36,858 bases of DNA from Joyebacterum sp964521425. Lineage in GTDB: Bacteria > Joyebacterota > Joyebacteria > Joyebacterales > Joyebacteraceae. This document shows positions 8,669-17,332 of this stretch, in pieces (the first letter of the stretch is position 1; every line of letters begins with the position of its first letter). The notes under the pieces are model-generated. The model was not told where the DNA came from. It did no database searches and was given only the letters and a program-made list of their open reading frames with translations. The stretch spans positions 1-36,858 of the forward strand of contig CAZFRO010000025.1 in NCBI GenBank assembly GCA_964521425.1. Direction: 5' to 3'. Position numbers and translations under genes: made by a program.

Positions 8669-9249
8669 ATAGTGGAAGTGGCAAGAGGCGTGGTCCGAAA
8701 CTCGTCATGGGTAACAGCATCTACTTAAGATGGCTGGAGAAGAAGGATCTTCCTCACGTCAAGCGTTGGAGCGAGGACCCCGATCTGAGAATCGCGATCG
8801 GCCAGGTCGCAGCCTTGTCCGAGTCGGAGTGTGAGGAGTGGTTCAGCGGTGTGGAGACCGATGAGAACAGGGCGTGGTACGCGGTCGTCACAGTTGAAGG
8901 CGACCGTGTGATCGGGGAGGCTGGACTGCTCAGGATCTTCGAACCATGGCGCACAACGGACATGACGGTTATCATCGCCGAGGAGGACGCGAGAGGGAAG
9001 GGTTACGGCCGCGAGGTCGGGCAGATGCTCCTCGACTTCGCGTTCAACTACCTGAACCTCCACCGTGTGGCGGTCGGCGTCGTCGGGTTCCACGACGAAG
9101 CGCTCGCATATTGGGAAGGACTTGGATTCCAGAGGGAAGGAGTCCAGCGCGGCGGCTATCTTCTGGATGGTGTATTCCACGATTTCGTGATGTTGAGCAT
9201 ACTCGCGCCCGAGTGGCAGGCAGGGCTGAAGGAACAGCCGGTCGACTGA
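8665..9249 (+). CDS. GNAT family N-acetyltransferase (RimJ/RimL-like)
   Basis: A 194-residue protein of the Acetyltransf_3 type. IYLRWLEKKDLPHVKRW is the usual N-terminal strand and helix. The acetyl-CoA pyrophosphate loop is RGKGYGREVGQ, the neighbouring helix is LLDFAFNYLNLHRV, and the terminal element is YWEGLGFQREGVQRGGY. It would transfer acetyl from acetyl-CoA to an amine; the acceptor (ribosomal protein, small molecule or antibiotic) is unknown. The GTG at 8665 overlaps the stop of the methyltransferase gene as GTGA. An ATG at 8707 is the alternative and would remove a short non-conserved basic stretch. Confidence 0.75.
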   Translation: MNSGSGKRRGPKLVMGNSIYLRWLEKKDLPHVKRWSEDPDLRIAIGQVAALSESECEEWFSGVETDENRAWYAVVTVEGDRVIGEAGLLRIFEPWRTTDMTVIIAEEDARGKGYGREVGQMLLDFAFNYLNLHRVAVGVVGFHDEALAYWEGLGFQREGVQRGGYLLDGVFHDFVMLSILAPEWQAGLKEQPVD

Positions 9250-9329
9250 GCTTGAGCGCAATATCTGCAGGTATCGTCTCCCTCTGTCTTTCCTCGAACG
9301 ATGTCACCTGCGCCAAAGGTAGATTGAAG

Positions 9330-9359
9330 CGCGGCCCCGATTGCAGACGGGGCTCCGCG
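9330..9359 (+). other. inverted repeat upstream of the metal efflux operon
   Basis: GCCCCG (9334-9339) pairs with CGGGGC (9348-9353) across the loop ATTGCAGA, and flanking CGCG arms extend the stem past a 2-nt bulge. It lies between the acetyltransferase stop and the TolC-like start. With no U-tract it could be a weak terminator, an attenuator or a regulator site for the efflux operon. Confidence 0.35.
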
Positions 9360-9389
9360 TGCTTCATCTCACCGAGGCCGGGGGGCATT

Positions 9390-10709
9390 GTGAGAGACCT
9401 TCACATAGTGGTTGTCCTGTCTCTATTGAGCGCTCTCAGCGTCTCGGCTCGATCTCCCGAGGTCGCTCTGCCGAGCGATGCGCCCGCGAGGTTTCCATCA
9501 GCGACAGTCCTGTCTCTGGATGAACTCCTGGACATGGCGCTTGAGGAAAGCCCCGCGATCGCCGCGGCCCGCGAGGTACTTCTGGCGTCCGACGAAGAGA
9601 TCACGATCGCGAAGTCGCTTCCCCAGCCCACTCTCACATACGGACATTTCATCGAAGAAGTGGAGACCCGCGTCGGGCCTCAGCAGAGCAAACTCGCCCT
9701 TCGTCAGAGCATCCCGGCCTTCGGGAAGCGAGGACTCAGGCGAGACGCCGCTCTGGCTGCGAACTCCGCCGCGAGGGCGCGCTACCGTGGCAGCATCCTC
9801 TCTGTCGAGTATGACGTTCGGGTCGCGTACGTGGAGTACGCACTCCTCGAGCGCCTGATCGAGATATCGTCCGAACGGATCGGACTCGTCGCATCGCTCG
9901 AGACGACCGTGCGCACGCTCTTCTCAGCGGGGGAGGCCACGTACGGCAAGCTCAGCCGCGTAGAGCTGCTCCTGGCCGAGCGGAGAAGCGCACTCGAGGG
10001 GCTCATCGACAGGCGCGCATCCGCGATGGCTCGCCTGGCCGCAGCGGTTGGGACCGCGGATCTCCCGAGGATCTCTGCCCCCAGGACGGCGGTGGCATCA
10101 CTCACGCGGCCGTCAGATGACGAGTACCGCTTGCTTCTCCCTTTGGGAAATCCCGAGCTGGCAGTCCTCTCCGCAGCGATCGAGAAGGCGGAGGCGAATC
10201 TCCGTCTGTCCCGGCGCAACTGGCTTCCTGATCTGATGCTTGGTCTTGACTACATCGAGACGGGAGAGGCGGCGATGCCGGTAGACGAGAGCGGAAAGGA
10301 CCCCGTCGTGGTCTCCGCATCCGTGGCGCTGCCGCTCTGGGGCGGACAGCTCCGCGCCGGCGTCCGGAAGGGCGAGGCATCACGGGATGCGGCCGTCGCA
10401 AGACACGCCGCCCGTTCACTTCACCTCTCGGCGCGTCTCGAGGAGATCCTCGTACGCATCCGGGACGCGGAGAGACGCATCGGACTTCACGAACTCGAAC
10501 TACTGCCGCGCGCCAGACAGGAACGAGCCGTGGCGGAGGCGGCGTACGGGGGAGGTGGGAGCATCACCGAACTTGTCGACACCGAGGAACACATGCTGGC
10601 ATACGAACTCGGGCTGGCTCAGGCACAAAGAGATCTCGCAGCTCGGATCGCGGAGGCGGACATGCTCACCGGTCGTTTCGCGCATGCGTCAGAAGGGACC
10701 CCACAGTGA
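9390..10709 (+). CDS. outer-membrane efflux protein, TolC/CusC family
   Basis: This is the outer-membrane channel of a tripartite metal efflux pump, 439 residues long. An N-terminal export signal (VVVLSLLSALSVSA) is followed by two alpha-helical OEP repeats: LSLDELLDMALEESPAIAAAR in the first half and NPELAVLSAAIEKAEANLRLSR in the second. VALPLWGG and the long C-terminal coiled helix are also typical. The start chosen is GTG at 9390, just after a G-rich stretch; upstream codons in this frame overlap the acetyltransferase gene and do not look like protein. No lipobox cysteine is visible, unlike E. coli CusC. The stop overlaps the next gene by 4 bp, indicating an operon with the adaptor and the pump. 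Confidence 0.85.
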   Translation: MRDLHIVVVLSLLSALSVSARSPEVALPSDAPARFPSATVLSLDELLDMALEESPAIAAAREVLLASDEEITIAKSLPQPTLTYGHFIEEVETRVGPQQSKLALRQSIPAFGKRGLRRDAALAANSAARARYRGSILSVEYDVRVAYVEYALLERLIEISSERIGLVASLETTVRTLFSAGEATYGKLSRVELLLAERRSALEGLIDRRASAMARLAAAVGTADLPRISAPRTAVASLTRPSDDEYRLLLPLGNPELAVLSAAIEKAEANLRLSRRNWLPDLMLGLDYIETGEAAMPVDESGKDPVVVSASVALPLWGGQLRAGVRKGEASRDAAVARHAARSLHLSARLEEILVRIRDAERRIGLHELELLPRARQERAVAEAAYGGGGSITELVDTEEHMLAYELGLAQAQRDLAARIAEADMLTGRFAHASEGTPQ

Positions 10710-11995
10710 AACCACGAATAACACGCATCATCTTCATCATCGCCATTGTGGCGATCGGCGCGCTGCTGGTCCTAGCACCCGACAGGGCCGAGCAGGAAGT
10801 CGCAGAGGGCGACGGGACCGAATGGACCTGCTCGATGCACCCGCAGGTGCGGCAGCCCCAGCCGGGTGATTGTCCGCTCTGCGGCATGGATCTGATCCCG
10901 GTCGAACAGACCGATGGCGGGGAGAGGGAGTTCAGCGTTTCCGAAGAGGCGAAGGCTCTGATAGAGATCGAGGTTCAGACGGTTGTTCGCCGCACCCCGG
11001 ATGTTGAACTCAGACTCGTCGGGCGGATACTCGCCGACGAGAGGAAGGTCTCCCGCATAACGGCGTGGGTCGCGGGCCGCATCGAGAAGCTCCACGTCGG
11101 TTTCACGGGGCAGACCGTCGAGAGCGGAGATCCGATGGCCGAGTTCTATAGCCCCGAGCTACTCTCAGCGCAGCAGGAGCTCATCGGTGCGCCCAGTGAT
11201 GCGATGAGGGACGCGGCTGTCCGGAAGCTCGAGCTGTGGGGCGTGACGGAAGAGCAGATCGCCGCAGTCGAATCACGAGGGTCGGCCGAGTCCGTGATGA
11301 CCATCCTGGCGCCGGTCGGCGGCACGGTGGTCGAGAAGAGCGCGATCGAGGGCGCACACCTCATGAGGGGTGCACCGCTATTCACCATCGCGGATCTCTC
11401 TACTGTCTGGCTCGCTCTCGATGCCTACGAATCCGACCTCGGTTGGCTCGCCGAGGGGCAGCCCCTTCAGTTCACGGTGGATGCATACCCCGGTGAAGAG
11501 TTCGAGGGGTCGATCTCTTTCATCGATCCTGTGGTAAGCGTTTCCACGAGAACGGTCTCTCTTCGCGCCGACGTGCCGAACGAGAGTGGGAAGCTCAAGC
11601 CCGGAATGCTGGCGCGTGCGACCGTGCACGTCTCCGGCGCCTCGGGCATGGGACATCAGGGGATGGCGCCCGGGCACTCCGGTTACGCCATGGCGACTGC
11701 CACGGACGACGATTCGCCGCCGCTCCTCGTGCCGGCATCGGCGCCTCTCATCACTGGACGCCGGGCCATCGTCTACGTCGAAGTTGAGGGCGCTGACCTC
11801 CCGACATACGAGGGTCGCGAGATTACGCTCGGGCAGCGCGCGGGCGACTACTACATCGTTCTGGACGGCCTCATGGAAGGCGAGCGCGTCGTGACGAACG
11901 GGAACTTCAAGATCGACAGCGAACTCCAGATCCAGGCGAAGCCAAGCATGATGAGTCCCGAGGGGGGCGCTAAGCCCGCGGGGCATGATCACTGA
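10706..11995 (+). CDS. cusB: CusB-like RND periplasmic adaptor with N-terminal heavy-metal-binding domain
   Basis: A 429-residue membrane-fusion protein that links the inner-membrane pump to the TolC-like channel. A membrane anchor (residues 7-25) is followed by a compact metal-binding domain: CSMHPQVRQPQPGDCPLCGM at about residues 42-61, the CxMHPx6PGxCPxCGM pattern of copper efflux adaptors. Then come barrel-sandwich and alpha-hairpin segments (VAGRIEKLHVGFTGQTVESG, APVGGTVVEKSAIEG) and the beta-barrel. A Met/His-rich loop near residues 311-331 (GMGHQGMAPGHSGYAM) and a C-terminal GHDH may also bind copper or silver. The start is GTG at 10706, overlapping the upstream stop. The substrate is inferred as Cu(I)/Ag(I) from this domain and the partner pump. 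Confidence 0.85.
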   Translation: MKPRITRIIFIIAIVAIGALLVLAPDRAEQEVAEGDGTEWTCSMHPQVRQPQPGDCPLCGMDLIPVEQTDGGEREFSVSEEAKALIEIEVQTVVRRTPDVELRLVGRILADERKVSRITAWVAGRIEKLHVGFTGQTVESGDPMAEFYSPELLSAQQELIGAPSDAMRDAAVRKLELWGVTEEQIAAVESRGSAESVMTILAPVGGTVVEKSAIEGAHLMRGAPLFTIADLSTVWLALDAYESDLGWLAEGQPLQFTVDAYPGEEFEGSISFIDPVVSVSTRTVSLRADVPNESGKLKPGMLARATVHVSGASGMGHQGMAPGHSGYAMATATDDDSPPLLVPASAPLITGRRAIVYVEVEGADLPTYEGREITLGQRAGDYYIVLDGLMEGERVVTNGNFKIDSELQIQAKPSMMSPEGGAKPAGHDH

Positions 11996-12006
11996 GGGAT
12001 GAGGCA

Positions 12007-15000
12007 TTGATCGAACCTGCCGACAATGGAAACGGCTCGAAGAGACCGTCCGGTTTCGTAGGCTTCTGCCTTGAGCACAAGCTGATCGTCATTCTTGCGG
12101 TCGTCCTTGTGGTCGGATGGGGCACGGTGGTCGCACCGTTCGCGTGGGATCTGGGTGGCTTCCCGCGAGATCCGGTCCCGGTCGATGCGATCCCCGACAT
12201 CGGTGAGAATCAGCAGATCGTCTTCACGGGATGGCCCGGTCGCTCGCCGCAGGATGTCGAGGACCAGATCACATACCCGCTCACGATCTCGCTTCTGGGA
12301 GTTCCTGGCGTCACAACCGTGCGCAGCTTCTCGATGTTCGGTTTCTCCACGATCTACGTCGTGTTCGACGACGGCGTTGAGTTCTACTGGGCACGGTCAC
12401 GGATCATGGAGAAGCTGTCGAGTCTCCCACCGGGCCTCATGCCGGCCGGTGTGTCACCGAGGCTGGGTCCCGACGCTACCGCGCTCGGGCAGGTCTTCTG
12501 GTACACGCTTGAAGGACGCGACCCGGACGGGAACCCCGCTGGCGGATGGGATCTCCAGGAACTGAGATCGGTCCAGGACTGGTACGTGCGCTACGGTCTC
12601 ATGTCCGCTGAGGGCGTGAGCGAGGTGGCCTCGATCGGGGGGTTCGTAAGCGAGTACCAGATCGATGTCGATCCCCAGGTCATGCGGGAGTATGGCGTGA
12701 CGCTCGAACAGGTCTACTCGGCCGTGAGGCGCTCGAACGTAGACATCGGGGCCAGAACCATCGAGGTCAACAGGGTCGAGTACGTGATCAGAGGCCTGGG
12801 CTCGATCGAAGGGCTCAGTGACATAGAGGCAATCGTCATCCGCGAGGTTGACAATACGCCTGTGCGCATCCGCGACGTGGCGAGCGTTCATCGGGGCCCG
12901 GCCGAGCGCAGAGGCGCTCTCGACAAGGGCGGCGCCGAGGCGGTCGGAGGTGTCGTGGTCGTTCGCAACGGCTACAACCCCTTGGCTGCCATCGACAATG
13001 TGAAGGCTCGGATAGAGGAGATCTCGCCGGGTCTGCCGAGGAAGACTCTCGACGATGGGACGGTCTCCCAGATCACGGTCGTTCCGTTCTACGATCGCAC
13101 GGAGCTCATCCACCAGACTCTTGGTACGCTCAACATCGCACTCCTTCTCGAGATCCTGGTCACCATCATCGTAGTCATCGTGATGGTCCGCCATCTCGCC
13201 GGGTCGCTTCTCATCTCGGGGTCACTGCCCGTCGTCGTTCTGATGTGCTTCATCGCCATGAAGGCGTTCGGAGTCGATGCGAACATCGTGGCGCTGTCCG
13301 GCATCGCTATCGCCATCGGGACGATCGTCGATATGGGTATCATCGTCACCGAGAACATCCTGAAACACATGAGCCTGGCGTCGCCGGGTACTCCCCGGGC
13401 CGAGATCATCCACACGGCCGTCAAGGAAGTGGCGGGCGCCGTTCTGACCGCCATCTCGACCACGGTCGTGAGTTTCCTTCCCGTATTCGCCATGACCGGA
13501 CCCGAGGGGAAGCTCTTCAAACCGCTCGCTTACACAAAGACGTTCGCGCTCGTCTCATCAGTGATCGTGGCGCTCACCGTGATCCCCACTGTGGCGTCAA
13601 TCGTCCTTCGGAAGAGCTCGGTCGGCGCTCGGCCGTCTGAGCTTCCCGAACGCCGTCCATGGTTTGCCCGGTACTGGGTGCTCGTCGTCGTGGGAGTTCT
13701 GGTTACGATCGTACTCACACGCGAGTGGATGCCGATCGGGCTCGGGCGCGCGTTCGCCGTCAATCTCGTATTCGTAGTGCTGATGCTCGGGAGTCTGCTC
13801 GTTCTCTTCAGGCTCTTCCACACGGTCTACCCCCGGATCCTCGGATGGGCGCTCGCGAACAAGGGCCTCTTCCTGCTACTGCCCCTGGGCCTGATTGTCC
13901 TTGGGGGACTCAGTTGGTCGAATCTCGGGCGGGAGTTCATGCCGTCCCTCGATGAGGGGTCGTTCCTGTGGATGCCGACCACGATGCCTCACGCCTCTAT
14001 AGGAGAGGCGCTCGATGTCCTTGAGAAACAGGACATGGCGTTCAGTGCGATCCCGGAGGTCGAGAGCGTCGTGGGGAAGATAGGGCGAGTCGACAGCGCT
14101 CTTGATCCGGCGCCGATCTCGATGATCGAGACGGTCATCAACTACAAGTCGGAGTACGTTACGGACGCACGCGGGAGGCCCCTTCGCTTCAAGTACGATA
14201 GGAGGACGCGCGAGTTCGTGCGCGACTCGAGAGGCGAACTCATAGAGGATGGGAGAGGGCGCCCGTATCGTCAGTGGCGACCGGAGATCGAGAGCCCGGA
14301 CGACATCTGGACAGAGATCGTGGCGGCCGGACAGATCCCGGGCACGACATCCGCGCCCAAGCTCCAGCCGATAGAGACCAGACTCGTCATGCTCCAGAGC
14401 GGCATGCGGGCACCGATGGGGGTGAAGGTCAAGGGTCCCGACCTCGAGGCCATCGAGCGGGTCAGTCTTGAGATCGAGCGGCTGCTCAAGGAGGTACCCT
14501 CGATCGAGGCGGGAACGGTGATCGCGGACCGCGTCGTCGGGAAGCCGTACATCGAGATAGACATCGATCGTGAGGCCATCGCGCGATACGGGCTCGCGGT
14601 AGCCGACGTGCAGACACTTATCGAGACGGCCGTGGGTGGACGGACCGCAACTACTACTATAGAGGGGCGGGAACGCTACCCGATCCGGATACGGTATGCG
14701 CGCGAACTCAGGAACAACCTCGAATCGCTCGGCACTGTGCTTGTGGCGACGCCGTCCGGAGCACAGATTCCCCTGGGACAGCTTGCGGAGATCGGGTACG
14801 TGCGCGGGCCGCAGACGATCAAGAGCGAGGACACCTTTCTCGTGGCCTACGTCACGTTCGGCAAGAAGCCTGGACATGCCGAGGTGGATGTTGTTGAGGA
14901 GAGCGATGCCTATCTCAAGTCGAAGATAGAGTCGGGCGAGCTCGTGATTCCGGCGGGTGTGAGCTACAGATTCGCCGGCGCCTACGAAAACCAGGTCCGC

Positions 15001-15600
15001 GCTCAGAGGAAACTGGCCCTCATCCTGCCGGTGGCGCTTCTGGCCATCGTCATGATCCTCTATCTCCAGTTCAAGTCGCTGTCGACGACCATGATCGTAT
15101 TCTCGGGCATAGCAGTGGCCTGGGCCGGAGGGTTCATCCTGCTCTGGCTCTACGGGCAGCCGTGGTTCCTGGGGTTCAATGTGATGGGCGCCTCAATGCG
15201 TGATCTGTTCCAGGTGCATCCCGTCAACCTCTCCGTGGCTGTCTGGGTGGGGTTCCTTGCCCTGTTCGGGATCGCGTCGGACGACGGCGTTGTCATCGCG
15301 ACCTATCTCGACCAGGCATTCGGGTCGAGGCGCATCAGATCCGTCAGTGACATACGTGAAGCGACAATAGTCGGGGCAAGTCGTAGAATACGGCCCTGTC
15401 TCATGACCAGTGCGACGACGATTCTCGCCCTTCTGCCGGTGCTGACATCGACCGGGCGGGGAGCGGACGTGATGATCCCGATGGCGCTCCCGTCGTTCGG
15501 AGGGATGCTCGTTGTTCTCATCTCGGTGTTCGTGGTGCCGGTCCTCTACAGCTCGGTGAAGGAGAGACGGTTTCTCCGCGAGCAGGGGCGGCAAGAGTAG
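12007..15600 (+). CDS. cusA: CusA/CzcA-family heavy-metal RND efflux pump, Cu/Ag type
   Basis: A 1197-residue proton-driven inner-membrane pump, longer than E. coli CusA (about 1047). It has the RND duplication with twelve expected helices plus an extra hydrophobic pair between the halves. AIPDIGENQQIVFT and PGRSPQDVEDQITYPL open the porter domain. GTIVDMGIIVTEN carries the single Asp and Glu typical of monovalent (HME4, Cu/Ag) pumps, rather than the two-Asp motif of divalent-metal pumps. MPTTMPHAS and MRAPMGVKV are conserved porter segments. Residues about 715-769 hold an expanded hydrophilic insertion (see findings). The start is TTG at 12007, preceded by GAGGGA. It is the last gene of the tolC-cusB-cusA operon. 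Confidence 0.88.
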   Translation: MIEPADNGNGSKRPSGFVGFCLEHKLIVILAVVLVVGWGTVVAPFAWDLGGFPRDPVPVDAIPDIGENQQIVFTGWPGRSPQDVEDQITYPLTISLLGVPGVTTVRSFSMFGFSTIYVVFDDGVEFYWARSRIMEKLSSLPPGLMPAGVSPRLGPDATALGQVFWYTLEGRDPDGNPAGGWDLQELRSVQDWYVRYGLMSAEGVSEVASIGGFVSEYQIDVDPQVMREYGVTLEQVYSAVRRSNVDIGARTIEVNRVEYVIRGLGSIEGLSDIEAIVIREVDNTPVRIRDVASVHRGPAERRGALDKGGAEAVGGVVVVRNGYNPLAAIDNVKARIEEISPGLPRKTLDDGTVSQITVVPFYDRTELIHQTLGTLNIALLLEILVTIIVVIVMVRHLAGSLLISGSLPVVVLMCFIAMKAFGVDANIVALSGIAIAIGTIVDMGIIVTENILKHMSLASPGTPRAEIIHTAVKEVAGAVLTAISTTVVSFLPVFAMTGPEGKLFKPLAYTKTFALVSSVIVALTVIPTVASIVLRKSSVGARPSELPERRPWFARYWVLVVVGVLVTIVLTREWMPIGLGRAFAVNLVFVVLMLGSLLVLFRLFHTVYPRILGWALANKGLFLLLPLGLIVLGGLSWSNLGREFMPSLDEGSFLWMPTTMPHASIGEALDVLEKQDMAFSAIPEVESVVGKIGRVDSALDPAPISMIETVINYKSEYVTDARGRPLRFKYDRRTREFVRDSRGELIEDGRGRPYRQWRPEIESPDDIWTEIVAAGQIPGTTSAPKLQPIETRLVMLQSGMRAPMGVKVKGPDLEAIERVSLEIERLLKEVPSIEAGTVIADRVVGKPYIEIDIDREAIARYGLAVADVQTLIETAVGGRTATTTIEGRERYPIRIRYARELRNNLESLGTVLVATPSGAQIPLGQLAEIGYVRGPQTIKSEDTFLVAYVTFGKKPGHAEVDVVEESDAYLKSKIESGELVIPAGVSYRFAGAYENQVRAQRKLALILPVALLAIVMILYLQFKSLSTTMIVFSGIAVAWAGGFILLWLYGQPWFLGFNVMGASMRDLFQVHPVNLSVAVWVGFLALFGIASDDGVVIATYLDQAFGSRRIRSVSDIREATIVGASRRIRPCLMTSATTILALLPVLTSTGRGADVMIPMALPSFGGMLVVLISVFVVPVLYSSVKERRFLREQGRQE

Positions 15601-15630
15601 GTCGCGAAACGCGCACGAATGAAGATCGCA

Positions 15631-15665
15631 CAAACGAAAAACGGCCGGGACACTGTCCCGGCCGT
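15631..15665 (-). terminator. intrinsic terminator of the YHS lipoprotein gene, possibly bidirectional
   Basis: ACGGCCGGGACA and TGTCCCGGCCGT form a perfect 12-bp stem with almost no loop at 15641-15665. On the minus strand it is followed by TTTTTCGTTTG, a clear U-tract, so it terminates the YHS gene. On the plus strand it follows cusA with only a poor CTCTC tail and may also reduce read-through. Confidence 0.8.
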
Positions 15666-15692
15666 CTCTCATGAACTCTCGATCAGTGTCTG

Positions 15693-15983
15693 CTACTGAA
15701 TGTACGCTGCGGGATCGGCGACGAACTTGTCATAGCAGCCTTGGGCGCAGAAACCGTAGGTCACGCCCTCATGCTCAATCTGAAGCTCGGCGTCCGCGGC
15801 GACTTTCATTCCGCAGACTGGATCGTCAAGCATGGCGACTTCGCCCTCTGCCATCTCGCCGGCTTCCTCGACGGCCTCTTCCACGGCCGGCGGGACCTCT
15901 GTCTCAGCCTGCTCCTGCGAGCAGCCGAGGACGAGCGCAGCGGCGAGCACAATGAGAACGACGATGGGTGTCCACTTGCTCAT
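15693..15983 (-). CDS. YHS-domain lipoprotein, putative copper-binding periplasmic protein
   Basis: A 96-residue lipoprotein. A signal helix ends in the lipobox VLGC, followed by an acidic Glu/Ala-rich linker (residues 23-45) and a C-terminal YHS domain. The domain has DPVCGMKV, then YGFCAQGCYDKFVADPAAY. The CGM plus FCxxxC cysteines are the metal-binding pattern of YHS domains, otherwise seen at the N-terminus of copper ATPases or as small metal carriers. I chose the ATG at 15983, preceded by GGGGGGAACC; an upstream GTG-type extension is unlikely. The gene converges on cusA across a shared terminator. By position it could hand copper to the Cus pump in the periplasm, as CusF does in E. coli, although the folds differ. 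Confidence 0.8.
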   Translation of the reverse strand: MSKWTPIVVLIVLAAALVLGCSQEQAETEVPPAVEEAVEEAGEMAEGEVAMLDDPVCGMKVAADAELQIEHEGVTYGFCAQGCYDKFVADPAAYIQ

Positions 15984-16228
15984 GGTTCCCCCCCTGTCTA
16001 TCTGCCGCCCCACTCGAGCGGGTCGGCTCCCACGTCAACTTCCAGAACTCCTTCGTCTGTGTGAACGGGAGACTACTACCGGCCTGGGGATTGGGCAAGG
16101 GCAATCTTCTGAGACCTGAGCACAGTTCTGAATGGATGGCATAGTTCCTGCATCATGCATGCTCATATAGGTACGTGCCTGAGGGGCTGGCAATCGCATG
16201 TATTGGCGAGACTTCGTGGGGGTACTCG

Positions 16229-17140
16229 ATGGCGGAGCGCAACATCTTCGAGATCATGCTTGATAACCTCACGGACGGCGTCTATTTCACCGATCGTGAT
16301 CGGATCATCACTTATTGGAACGACACCGCCGAGAAGCTAACGGGATACAGCCGAGAGGAGGCCCTGGGCACGCCGTGCAAAGAAGGTCTGCTTGCCCATG
16401 TCGACGAGCGGGGTGTCTTGCTCTGCCACGGTCACTGCCCGATCGTGGCGGCACTGGAGGACGGGCAGACACACCACACTGAGGCCTACCTCCATCACAG
16501 AGAGGGACATCTTGTTCCCGTGCATGTCAGAGTCGCGCCGGTACGCGAGAGCGGGAACGGCGGGGGTATCACGGGGGTCGTCCAGGTGTTCAGTGACAAC
16601 TCTCCGACGCTGGCCGCGCGCGAGCGGATCCAGCAGCTTGAAGGGCTGGCTCTTCTTGATGATCTCACCGGGCTTCCGAACAGACGCTACGTGGTGCGAG
16701 AGCTGACAAGCAGACTTGTTGAGATGTCACGTCTGGGGGAGAGCTTCGGCGTTCTCTTCGCGGACATCGACGACCTCAAGGATATCAACGACACGTACGG
16801 TCACGACGCCGGAGACGAGGTGCTCTGCGTCGTCGGACGGACCTTCGTTCACAACTGCAGACCGCTGGATGTGATCGGACGTTGGGGAGGGGATGAGTTC
16901 GTCTGCGTTATCCGCGACGCTGATCGGGGAACGCTCCGCATGATCGCTGAGCGCTTTCGCGTACTCATCGAGAATTCGAGCATCACGAGGGACGACGTGA
17001 AAGTGCAGGTCACGATCTCCACAGGTGGCGTCATATCGCGACCCGGCGATTCACCGGAGTCCATCCTCGAGCGTGCCGACCAGATGCTCTATCGCAGCAA
17101 GGATGCAGGGAAGAACCTGGTCAGCATCCGCGACAAGTAG
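16229..17140 (+). CDS. PAS-GGDEF diguanylate cyclase
   Basis: A 303-residue cytoplasmic signalling enzyme that would make cyclic di-GMP from GTP. Residues 1-125 are a PAS sensor (LTDGVYFTDRDRIITYWN, EKLTGYSREEALG). It carries three cysteines, C50, C66 and C70, in the arrangement C-x15-C-x3-C, which is conserved in a PAS subgroup and could hold a metal, cluster or redox switch. Residues 140-300 are the GGDEF domain with DDLTGLPNRR, FADIDDLKDIND and an intact GGDEF at 220-224. The inhibitory I-site RxxD (R211-D214) lies five residues before it. The ATG at 16229 has GGGGG 7 nt upstream; an earlier GTG at 16175 is possible. No partner is obvious, but the flanking metal-efflux and porin genes suggest envelope or metal sensing. 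Confidence 0.88.
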   Translation: MAERNIFEIMLDNLTDGVYFTDRDRIITYWNDTAEKLTGYSREEALGTPCKEGLLAHVDERGVLLCHGHCPIVAALEDGQTHHTEAYLHHREGHLVPVHVRVAPVRESGNGGGITGVVQVFSDNSPTLAARERIQQLEGLALLDDLTGLPNRRYVVRELTSRLVEMSRLGESFGVLFADIDDLKDINDTYGHDAGDEVLCVVGRTFVHNCRPLDVIGRWGGDEFVCVIRDADRGTLRMIAERFRVLIENSSITRDDVKVQVTISTGGVISRPGDSPESILERADQMLYRSKDAGKNLVSIRDK

Positions 17141-17145
17141 GGCCG

Positions 17146-17177
17146 AGGGCACGCGGGCTTCCCAGCCGGCGTGCTCT
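17146..17177 (+). terminator. hairpin after the diguanylate cyclase gene
   Basis: AGGGCACGC pairs with GCGTGCTCT (one G-U pair) and encloses GGCT/AGCC, just past the stop codon. No T-tract follows, so termination is uncertain. Confidence 0.35.
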
Positions 17178-17332
17178 GTAGGGCCAGCGTACGAATTACG
17201 GCCATTCATTGGGCGTCGCACCGGTTGCAGCCGGCGGCGCCCTTCTTCTTTGATTGCAGGGCAAGGACCCGCTCCGCTATGCTATCGGAGTTCAGGGAGA
17301 GAATGATGGCCTGCTTCTGCGGAGGTGAGATG

